Below, one piece after another: positions 33,910-40,349 of a DNA stretch of 64,000 bases (positions are counted from its first letter, which is position 1; every line of letters begins with the position of its first letter). The stretch is taken from the NCBI GenBank assembly GCA_964486295.1, contig CAZAMF010000004.1:124001-188000 (forward strand). Reading direction: 5' to 3'. The translations under genes were made by a program, and so were the position numbers. The DNA is from CALBZG01 sp964486295. GTDB taxonomy: Bacteria > Bacillota > Clostridia > Peptostreptococcales > Anaerovoracaceae. Under the pieces are notes generated by a model. That model was not told the origin of the DNA and ran no database searches. It saw only the letters and a list, made by a program, of their open reading frames with translations.

Positions 33910-35226
33910 CTAAAACTCAGCGTTAAACCTTTCTTTGAATGCAACTTTCAGTTCTTCTCTTACATCCGGGTGTGCGATATTGATCAGCGCACGTGCCCTG
34001 TCTTTGAGATTCTTGCCTTTGAGTTGAGCGATGCCGAACTCAGTTACAATATAATCCACATCACATCTGGAAGTGGTCACCGCTGCGCCATGATCGATAA
34101 ATGGTGCGATCTTGGATATCATAGTTCCGTCTTTCTTGACCGTAACCGACGGCATTGCGATGATCGCCTTTCCTTTTCCATCCAGGGACATAGCTGCTCC
34201 TCTTACGAAATCAACCTGTCCGCCTACTCCCGAAAACTGCCTGATGCCGATGCTGTCTGAGACAACCTGACCCATGAAGTCCACCTGCAGACAGGAGTTG
34301 ATGCTGACCATTTTTGAATTTTGCGCTACAACAGCAGGATGATTCACATAATCCACCGGTCTCATCTCAACCATTGGATTCTTGTTGACAAAATCATACA
34401 GGCGTTTTGTCCCCATTAAGAATGTGATCATCATTTTGCCTTTGTCGATTGCCTTTTCGGAGCAGTCGATGGCGCCGGCTTCATACAGATCAACAACACC
34501 GTCTGAAATCATTTCCGAATGGATACCTAAATGCTTCTTATGCTTTAACTGAGCCAGAACGGCATCCGGAATCGCTCCGATGCCAAGCTGCAGCGTACTG
34601 CCGTCTTCGATGAGAGTTGCACAATGCTTGCCTATAGCTTCTTCAACCGGCCCGATGTTCGGTAATCCGAGTTCAGGAAGCGGACGCGATGAAAGAACGA
34701 TTTTATCCAGATTGCTTACGTGCACAAAGGTATCGCCGTAAGTCACCGGCATCTGGTCATTAACTTCCGCCAGAACGATCTTGGCAGATTTGATGCCCTG
34801 CATGGTATAGTCCGCAGAAACCCCGGTTGAGCAAAAACCATGTTCATCCGGCGGAGAAACCGTTACCATAAATACGTCAATCGGGAAATATCCTTCCCGG
34901 ATCATCACTGGTATTTCATGAAAGAATACCGGCACAAAGTCTCCGTGGCCCAGTTCAACGCTCTTCCTTGTGGATGCGCCTGCGAACCACCCTTCCCACC
35001 TGAAATTATCTTTATATTCCGGCTGGGTATAAACGCCTTTCCCAAGGGAAACCATATGGGAAATCGTTACATTTTTGTAAGCGGCTGCATTTGCAACCAT
35101 TGCATCTACAAGAACTCCCGGTTCTCCGGCGCAATGCGCAAAAGCAACTCTGTCACCGGACTTGATTGATTTAACAGCCTCATCAGCAGAGCATTGTCTG
35201 CTTTTATAAATTTCTTTCCAGTCCAA
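33910..35226 (-). CDS. abfT: 4-hydroxybutyrate CoA-transferase
   Basis: 438 aa. The start is a TTG with GGAGG 9 bases upstream ('MDWKEIYKSRQ'). The protein resembles C. kluyveri Cat2 and C. aminobutyricum AbfT throughout: 'VAFAHCAGEPGVLVDAMV', 'EVNDQMPVTYGDTFVHVS', 'LQLGIGAIPDAVL', the catalytic glutamate in 'GIHSEMISDGV' (E of S-E-M, about residue 243), and 'SGVGGQVDFVRGAAMS'. It transfers CoA from acetyl-CoA or butyryl-CoA to 4-hydroxybutyrate, making the substrate of AbfD. The neighbours abfD and 4hbD make the assignment specific rather than a general class I CoA-transferase. Confidence 0.94.
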   Translation of the reverse strand: MDWKEIYKSRQCSADEAVKSIKSGDRVAFAHCAGEPGVLVDAMVANAAAYKNVTISHMVSLGKGVYTQPEYKDNFRWEGWFAGASTRKSVELGHGDFVPVFFHEIPVMIREGYFPIDVFMVTVSPPDEHGFCSTGVSADYTMQGIKSAKIVLAEVNDQMPVTYGDTFVHVSNLDKIVLSSRPLPELGLPNIGPVEEAIGKHCATLIEDGSTLQLGIGAIPDAVLAQLKHKKHLGIHSEMISDGVVDLYEAGAIDCSEKAIDKGKMMITFLMGTKRLYDFVNKNPMVEMRPVDYVNHPAVVAQNSKMVSINSCLQVDFMGQVVSDSIGIRQFSGVGGQVDFVRGAAMSLDGKGKAIIAMPSVTVKKDGTMISKIAPFIDHGAAVTTSRCDVDYIVTEFGIAQLKGKNLKDRARALINIAHPDVREELKVAFKERFNAEF

Positions 35227-35230
35227 TTTA

Positions 35231-35500
35231 CTAATCCTCCGTTATTTTTTTTAATTCAGACTTTACCCTATCCAGGTGGGTTTTATCCCACATCCGGATT
35301 ACACCCTTTTTCGTCTGATACTGGCAGTAGCTTGCACAGCAATTGGTACAACCGCCTATAACGAGGAGGGCGTCGTATATGACACCCTCCTTTGCATTTT
35401 CAAATTCAAGGAGCGGCAGTTCCCTACGCAGGTCTTCGAGCGCAATTCCTCTTTCAAATCTGGGATTACAGCCTCCGCAAAATTTGACACCGATACCCAT
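35231..35500 (-). CDS. Small cysteine-rich protein between abfD and abfT, function unknown
   Basis: 89 aa with six cysteines: C-G-G-C-N-P-R-F (Cys8, Cys11) at the N terminus and a central C-T-N-C-C-A-S-Y-C cluster (Cys51, 54, 55, 59) after 'YDALLVIGG'. No membrane segment. The central part has the look of a thioredoxin- or ferredoxin-like strand followed by metal ligands. It begins 2 bases after the abfD stop, without its own strong ribosome site (so probably translationally coupled), and ends 4 bases before abfT. From memory, Clostridioides difficile also has a small hypothetical gene at this point of its 4-hydroxybutyrate cluster. A role in maturing or protecting the AbfD iron-sulfur centre is only an inference from context. 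Confidence 0.75.
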   Translation of the reverse strand: MGIGVKFCGGCNPRFERGIALEDLRRELPLLEFENAKEGVIYDALLVIGGCTNCCASYCQYQTKKGVIRMWDKTHLDRVKSELKKITED

Positions 35501-35502
35501 GA

Positions 35503-36978
35503 TTATTTCTTGATACCGGCAATCACTTTTGCCAACTCCTTCTTAGCTTCTATGTTGCCCTGACGCTGGATCATGATTCTCTGAGCCTGAGGTGAACCTG
35601 CGCCATGCATTGATTCTGTTCTATAACCTACAGCCGAAGATCCGAGACAGATGTTCTCCAGGAATCTTAAGATTCTCATTCTCTCTTCTGTTGTGCATGT
35701 AGGGGCTGCTGCGAAGTACTTGTTGCATACATCGCCAATGGTTTCGCCGTTTCTTCCGACGACCATATCCGATTTGAAATCTTTTTCTGCCGGCATGGTT
35801 ACCATGAGGCCGCCTGCGATGTCTTCAGCAAGTCTTACGATTTCATATGGGAAACGGGTGACGTTCTGCTTGCAGACGTTGGCCAGCAGAAGATCGATCT
35901 GATAGTTGCCTGCTTGTGTTGGATATCCTTCTGCAGAGCATGCGATACCGCAGCAGTACAGAGTCTCGTTCAGATGAGTCATCTCGATCAGCTTATCTTT
36001 AATATGGGAAGCTTTCTGAGCTCCGTTATAATCTGCTGCAAGAGCTGCTGCGCCGATGATGACGTCGCCAACGCCGACTTTGCAGCCGCCATATGACTGT
36101 CTGTGATATCCAGCAAATCTTTCTACCAGCATTCCGGCAAACTGAGTTTCACCGTTGAGGAATACATATTCATTTGGAATAAATACATCATCAAATACAA
36201 CCAGTGCTTCCTGGCCGCCGAATTTCTTATTTCCAAGGTCAACGTCAGCATTCTCTTCCATTTTTCTGGTATCGCATGACTGACGGCCATATATCATATA
36301 CAGACCATCCGCATCTGTAGGGCATGCGAAGGATACTGCGAATTGCTCATCTCCTGCTTTCATTGCCTGTGTAGGCATGATCAGGTGCCAATGGGAGTTG
36401 ATGGAACCAGTCTGGTGGCATTTTGCTCCGCGAACCACGATTCCGTCCGGTCTCTGCTCAACAACGCGAACAAACAGATCAAGATCTCTCTGCTCTGAAG
36501 GTCCAAGACCTCTATCGCCTTTAGGATCTGTCATCGCGCCGTCAACTACTAAATCCCCTGCCTGAACCATTTTCATGAATTCAGTGAATCTCTTGTGGTA
36601 TTCTGTCCCGCAAGCCTTATCAATCTCAAATGTTGTTGAAAATTCGGCATTGAAAGCATCCATACCAACACAACGCTGGAAACAGCTGGCAGTTTTCTGC
36701 CCACAGAGTCTCTGCATTTTGACTTTTTTTCTCAAGTCATCCGTGCTCTGGTGGAGATGGCCGAATCTGTTGATAGTCTCACCGGTCAAGCTGGATTTGG
36801 CTGTCAGCAGGTCAGCATACTGAGGGTCATTTGCCAAATCATAAGTCACTGCAACACAGTTGATGGATGGTCTGATCATCGGATGGTCTATCCAATTCTC
36901 GATTTTTTCTCCGAACATATATACTCTAGTGTTGAGTTTTCTTAAGCTTTCGATGTACTGTTCTCCTGTCATTAACAT
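35503..36978 (-). CDS. abfD: 4-hydroxybutyryl-CoA dehydratase / vinylacetyl-CoA delta-isomerase
   Basis: The start at 36978 (M-L-M-T-G-E-Q, AAGGAG 9 bases upstream) gives 491 aa and the N terminus known from C. aminobutyricum; the frame extends 17 codons more without support. The enzyme is a homotetramer with FAD and an unusual [4Fe-4S] centre that dehydrates 4-hydroxybutyryl-CoA to crotonyl-CoA by a ketyl-radical mechanism. The cluster ligands Cys99 and Cys103 ('ASCFQRC'), His292 and Cys299 ('GYHRQSYGGC') are all at the expected positions, as is 'GQEALVVFDDVFIP'. It is oxygen-sensitive, which implies a strict anaerobe. Downstream of the NifU-domain gene and coupled to the small cysteine protein. 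Confidence 0.97.
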   Translation of the reverse strand: MLMTGEQYIESLRKLNTRVYMFGEKIENWIDHPMIRPSINCVAVTYDLANDPQYADLLTAKSSLTGETINRFGHLHQSTDDLRKKVKMQRLCGQKTASCFQRCVGMDAFNAEFSTTFEIDKACGTEYHKRFTEFMKMVQAGDLVVDGAMTDPKGDRGLGPSEQRDLDLFVRVVEQRPDGIVVRGAKCHQTGSINSHWHLIMPTQAMKAGDEQFAVSFACPTDADGLYMIYGRQSCDTRKMEENADVDLGNKKFGGQEALVVFDDVFIPNEYVFLNGETQFAGMLVERFAGYHRQSYGGCKVGVGDVIIGAAALAADYNGAQKASHIKDKLIEMTHLNETLYCCGIACSAEGYPTQAGNYQIDLLLANVCKQNVTRFPYEIVRLAEDIAGGLMVTMPAEKDFKSDMVVGRNGETIGDVCNKYFAAAPTCTTEERMRILRFLENICLGSSAVGYRTESMHGAGSPQAQRIMIQRQGNIEAKKELAKVIAGIKK

Positions 36979-37050
36979 AATAATACACTCCTTTTTGATC
37001 ATTGTAATTTGTTGTAGTTTGCAAACCAAAGTGGTCCCTATAGTAAGGAA

Positions 37051-37335
37051 TCATATTTCCTTATTCAATATTTTCTTGGCCATGTTGATCAGATCGTTTG
37101 AAACCGAGGTATCCAACACCACATCTTTTATTTCAGGCACTTCCGACATTATGATATCTTTTACGACGTTCTCAATGGTATCCTGGGCGGATGGACATTG
37201 CCCGCAGGCTCCTGTCATCCTGACATACAAAACGCCGTCTTCCAGCGCTGTTATTTCCGTTCCACCATAATGAGCCGCCAGAAGCGGATTCACCTTTTCC
37301 TCGATTATTCTCCTTATCTTTTCCTCCATAGGCAT
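37051..37335 (-). CDS. NifU C-terminal-domain protein (iron-sulfur scaffold or carrier)
   Basis: About 94 aa, the size of a free-standing NifU C-terminal (Nfu) domain. The C-x-x-C motif that holds a [4Fe-4S] cluster is seen in 'GACGQCPSAQDTIENVV' (about residues 43-59), followed by the typical amphipathic helix and a short tail. Start is ambiguous between GTG 37338, ATG 37335 and ATG 37329. It is the first gene after a good promoter and precedes abfD by 72 bp, so a role in supplying the [4Fe-4S] cluster of AbfD is a reasonable inference; Nfu proteins usually serve several client enzymes. Confidence 0.88.
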   Translation of the reverse strand: MPMEEKIRRIIEEKVNPLLAAHYGGTEITALEDGVLYVRMTGACGQCPSAQDTIENVVKDIIMSEVPEIKDVVLDTSVSNDLINMAKKILNKEI

Positions 37336-37367
37336 CACCCCAATTCTGATACTGTTACACTAGTGAA

Positions 37368-37396
37368 ATTATAACCCAGATGGAAGGCTTTTACAA
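37368..37396 (-). promoter_or_regulatory. Promoter of the nifU-abfD-abfT-4hbD operon
   Basis: On the minus strand TTGTAA (37391-37396) and a perfect TATAAT (37368-37373) are 17 bases apart. It lies downstream of the crotonase terminator, so the dehydratase operon has its own transcription start, about 25 bases before the NifU-like start codon. Confidence 0.65.
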
Positions 37397-37410
37397 GGAA
37401 AACAAGCCTT
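37384..37410 (-). promoter_or_regulatory. Inverted repeat overlapping the -35 box (possible operator)
   Basis: AAGGCTT (37384-37390) and AAGCCTT (37404-37410) form a perfect 7-bp inverted repeat with a 13-base spacer that contains the -35 hexamer. The placement is that of a repressor site, but it could also be chance. Confidence 0.35.
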
Positions 37411-37456
37411 TAATTTCCTTATATTTCTACAAATCCCATAATATTATGTATTTTCT

Positions 37457-37491
37457 GCAAAAAAGCCGTCCCATTATGGCGGACGGCTTTT
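37457..37491 (-). terminator. Rho-independent terminator of the crotonase gene
   Basis: On the minus strand AAAAGCCGTCC/GGACGGCTTTT (37481-37491 with 37461-37471) forms an 11-bp stem with a 9-base loop, followed by a T run into 37457. It separates crotonase from the NifU-abfD operon. Confidence 0.85.
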
Positions 37492-37557
37492 AGTTCATCG
37501 CAATTAAATGAATGAATCGCATTCAAATAGTTGATTTTTTGAAACCTGACTAAGGTT

Positions 37558-38334
37558 TTATTTATTTTTGAAAGCTGCTGGTCTTTTTTCCAGGAATGCG
37601 CCCATCCCCTCAGTTTTGTCTTCCGAACTGAACGGGCCGGTAAAAGCTTCTATTTCCAATGTGCTGGCCGTTTTCATGTCCAGATTGAATCCGGTATTGA
37701 CCACAGTTTTTGCGGCCGCGATGGCAATCGGTGCTTTGCTCATGATCACTTTAGCCAGATTTTCAGCTTCTTCCATCAGATTTTCGGCAGGAACGACTTT
37801 CTCACACAGACCGAATTCATATGCCTCTTTAGCTGAAATGATTTCTGCCGTCATGATCATCATTTTCCCTCTGGCTTTTCCCACGATCCTCGGCAGTCTC
37901 TGCGTTCCGCCAAAACCCGGGATGATTCCGAGATTGACCTCCGGCTGTCCGAATTTTGCTTTCTCGGAGGCTATTCTGAAATCACAGGCCAGCGCCAGCT
38001 CACATCCCCCGCCCAGTGCAAAGCCGTTCACAGCAGCGATGATAGGCTTTTCCAGTTTTTCCATATAGTTCATAACCGTATGGCCTTTGATCATCATTTC
38101 TCTGCCCTCTTTCGGACTCATGGCATGCATAGCGGCAATATCCGCACCGGCGACAAATGCTTTTCCTTCTCCCGTAACGATCACAGCTTTTACCTCGTCG
38201 TCCTCGGCGATGTGATTAAAAACCTGCCACAATTCATCCAGAACAGTCGGATTGAGTGCGTTCATCGCTTCCGGCCTGTTGATCGTCACATATCCGATTC
38301 CTTCTTTTACCTCATATTTGATTGTGCTGTACAT
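37558..38334 (-). CDS. crt: Crotonase / enoyl-CoA hydratase family protein
   Basis: The ATG at 38334 has GGAGGAGG 8 bases upstream; the longer frame adds 21 codons. 258 aa. The oxyanion hole and catalytic residues are visible in 'AFVAGADIAAM' (A-G-A-D) and 'GFALGGGCELALACDFRIAS' with the first catalytic Glu in G-G-G-C-E-L, and the second Glu in 'FGQPEVNLGIIPGFGGTQRLPR'. It is the short-chain 3-hydroxyacyl-CoA dehydratase type that interconverts crotonyl-CoA and 3-hydroxybutyryl-CoA. In this locus crotonyl-CoA comes from AbfD, so Crt would connect it to the oxidative (acetyl-CoA) branch while Bcd-Etf takes the reductive branch. It has its own promoter and terminator. Confidence 0.92.
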   Translation of the reverse strand: MYSTIKYEVKEGIGYVTINRPEAMNALNPTVLDELWQVFNHIAEDDEVKAVIVTGEGKAFVAGADIAAMHAMSPKEGREMMIKGHTVMNYMEKLEKPIIAAVNGFALGGGCELALACDFRIASEKAKFGQPEVNLGIIPGFGGTQRLPRIVGKARGKMMIMTAEIISAKEAYEFGLCEKVVPAENLMEEAENLAKVIMSKAPIAIAAAKTVVNTGFNLDMKTASTLEIEAFTGPFSSEDKTEGMGAFLEKRPAAFKNK

Positions 38335-38387
38335 ACTGATTCCTCCTCCGATTAAATCCATTTTCTCTACGCATTCCTGCTTTGTAT

Positions 38388-38416
38388 AATTTAACACTTC
38401 CTCTGTTCAGTTTCAA
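38388..38416 (-). promoter_or_regulatory. Candidate promoter of crt
   Basis: On the minus strand TTGAAA (38411-38416) is followed after 17 bases by a weak TAAATT (38388-38393). It lies between the DMT transporter stop and crt. Confidence 0.35.
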
Positions 38417-38426
38417 TAACGATATA

Positions 38427-39311
38427 TCAGGCGGTTTTTTTGCGGTTTAGCATTTTTTTGAAATCGATTTCCATAATAAAGCAGCCGGCCACCAGCAGAA
38501 CCGCACCCAGATAGGCTCTTGGCAATAGAATTTCCCCCGCGAAAACATAGGCCACCAGACCGGCGAAAACAGGCTCCAGTGCGAAGATCACGCCCACGTG
38601 GGTCGCCGATGTATATTGCTGAGCCACCGCCTGGATGATAAATGCAAGTCCGGTGCAGAACACTGCAAGAAACAATACCGACGCGAGAACCGTTTTGCTG
38701 CCGGGTAAATGAGGTTTTTCCAATGCCAGGGCCAGCACAAGCTGAATCACGCCGGTGAATCCGAGTTGAAACACGCCCAGCTGATAAGCATTGACCTCTT
38801 CTTTCCGGACAGCCCGTTCTGTTATGATCAGGTCCGCGGAATAGGCTACTGCACACATGATGCAAAGCAGATCTCCGACGGCCGGCTTCAGGTTTTCGTT
38901 CAGAGTCAGCAGCGCAATGCCCGCAATGCACAACATCACAACGATACTGAGTTTTCGGCCGGGGACTTCCTTATTTACAAAATAAGCAAGGATCGGCGTG
39001 ATCACAACAGAAAGCGCGCACAAAAAACCCGCATTGGACAGGCTCGTGTATTTCACACCGAACGTTGCTCCGATATATACCACTACCAACGACATACCAA
39101 TATAAAAGCTGTACTTCAGGGTAGTCTTGTTTACACTCTTCAGTTTCGGCCAGGACAATGCCGCGGCAGCTAAAAATGCGAACAGGAAGCGGTAAGCGTT
39201 CAGTGTAAAAGGGTCGAGCTCCGTCAGGCTGACATCCATGAGATAGTATGACACGCCCCAGCACCCTGTGATAAAAAGCAGCATCAGATCCGCTTTGACT
39301 TGTTTATTCAT
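38427..39311 (-). CDS. EamA-family (DMT superfamily) transporter
   Basis: 294 aa with ten hydrophobic helices in two EamA repeats. Typical blocks are 'LLFITGCWGVSYYLMDVSL...LDPFTLNAYRFLFAFL' and, in the second repeat, 'VGVIFALEPVFAGLVAYVFAGEILL' (E-P-V-F-A). It is likely an exporter of amino acids or metabolites; the substrate cannot be predicted. Its ATG directly follows the stop codon of holA (TAG-ATG), so it is translated from the comEC-holA transcript. Confidence 0.9.
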   Translation of the reverse strand: MNKQVKADLMLLFITGCWGVSYYLMDVSLTELDPFTLNAYRFLFAFLAAAALSWPKLKSVNKTTLKYSFYIGMSLVVVYIGATFGVKYTSLSNAGFLCALSVVITPILAYFVNKEVPGRKLSIVVMLCIAGIALLTLNENLKPAVGDLLCIMCAVAYSADLIITERAVRKEEVNAYQLGVFQLGFTGVIQLVLALALEKPHLPGSKTVLASVLFLAVFCTGLAFIIQAVAQQYTSATHVGVIFALEPVFAGLVAYVFAGEILLPRAYLGAVLLVAGCFIMEIDFKKMLNRKKTA

Positions 39312-40349
39312 CTATAGTTCTCCGATGAAAAGCTCCATGGCCAGAACCGGATCCAGCAGGCCGGTTTTGATGTGTCTGTCGACCGCATAAAGCCTTGTCA
39401 GTATTTTTTTAAGGGCCGGCGCGGAATATCTGCCGGCGGTATAGGCCGCTTTTCTGGCACGGTACTCATTGACGCCCAAAATGCCGGCGATCTTGTGAGG
39501 ATCCGTCTTTCGGTCCATTAGTTCCCTGATATCAAGGATCATCTCGTATTGTGATGCCAGCAATCCGATAATCTTGTAGATGTTCTCTCCGGAAGTGGTG
39601 ATGTTGTTGAAAAGTGAAAGTGCCTCGCCCTTATCTCCCGTGCCCAGAGCTTCCACCAGCGAGAAAACAAAGGTATCGATATCTCCGGACAGTGTGGGGA
39701 TCACATCCATTGAACTAATATCCGGGTTTTCGGAATGAGCGATGATCTTTGCCAGATCATTTTCCAAATTGAATAATGTATATTCGGATTCTTTGTTGTA
39801 ATAACCCGAAAGATCGACGATTTCCTGGATCACCCTATCCGATGCCCGTTTTCCCGCCTTGCTGAATCGCTTGGTAATGAAATTCTTAAGGTCTGCCGCC
39901 TGGAGCTGTTCAAAATCATAGGCCTTGCCATTTTTCTCTACAGCCTTATAGATTTTCAACCTTTTGCTGGCCTTCTCTGCCCTGAAAATCAACAGGGTCG
40001 TATCCGGAAGCGTCGGAATGTAATCGGTAAGCGCTGCTATTTCGTCCTCCTGCTTGTCTGTTCCGGATCGCTTTTCACTAAAAAACCCGCAGTCAGGCAC
40101 GATAACAACTCTGCGTTCGGAGAACATGGTCAACGTCTCGCAAGCGTTTATGATTTCGCTGGCTGACGGTTTCTCCTGAAAAGTTGTAATATCCAGCTCC
40201 TTCACTGCCGGGTTGATATATTTTTCTATTAACAACGACTGCGCCCAGTCCACCTGGAATTGTTCTTTTCCGTATAGCAGCACCACGGAACCGATCCGAT
40301 CATCTTTTATGTCCTTTATTATTTCTCTGTAAGCATGCTCCGTACCCAT
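39312..40349 (-). CDS. holA: DNA polymerase III delta subunit
   Basis: 345 aa. The N-terminal AAA+ domain begins 'VVLLYGKEQFQVDWAQSLLIEKYI' in the position of the degenerate Walker A of HolA, then 'TLLIFRAEKASKRLKIYKAVEKNG', 'FEQLQAADLKNFITKRF' and the C-terminal helical domain with 'YRARKAAYTAGRYSAPALKKILTRLYAVDRHIKTGL', all typical for the clamp-loader subunit that opens the beta clamp. The start lies 31 bases inside comEC, a common arrangement in Firmicutes. The usual neighbour rpsT is missing. Confidence 0.93.
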   Translation of the reverse strand: MGTEHAYREIIKDIKDDRIGSVVLLYGKEQFQVDWAQSLLIEKYINPAVKELDITTFQEKPSASEIINACETLTMFSERRVVIVPDCGFFSEKRSGTDKQEDEIAALTDYIPTLPDTTLLIFRAEKASKRLKIYKAVEKNGKAYDFEQLQAADLKNFITKRFSKAGKRASDRVIQEIVDLSGYYNKESEYTLFNLENDLAKIIAHSENPDISSMDVIPTLSGDIDTFVFSLVEALGTGDKGEALSLFNNITTSGENIYKIIGLLASQYEMILDIRELMDRKTDPHKIAGILGVNEYRARKAAYTAGRYSAPALKKILTRLYAVDRHIKTGLLDPVLAMELFIGEL

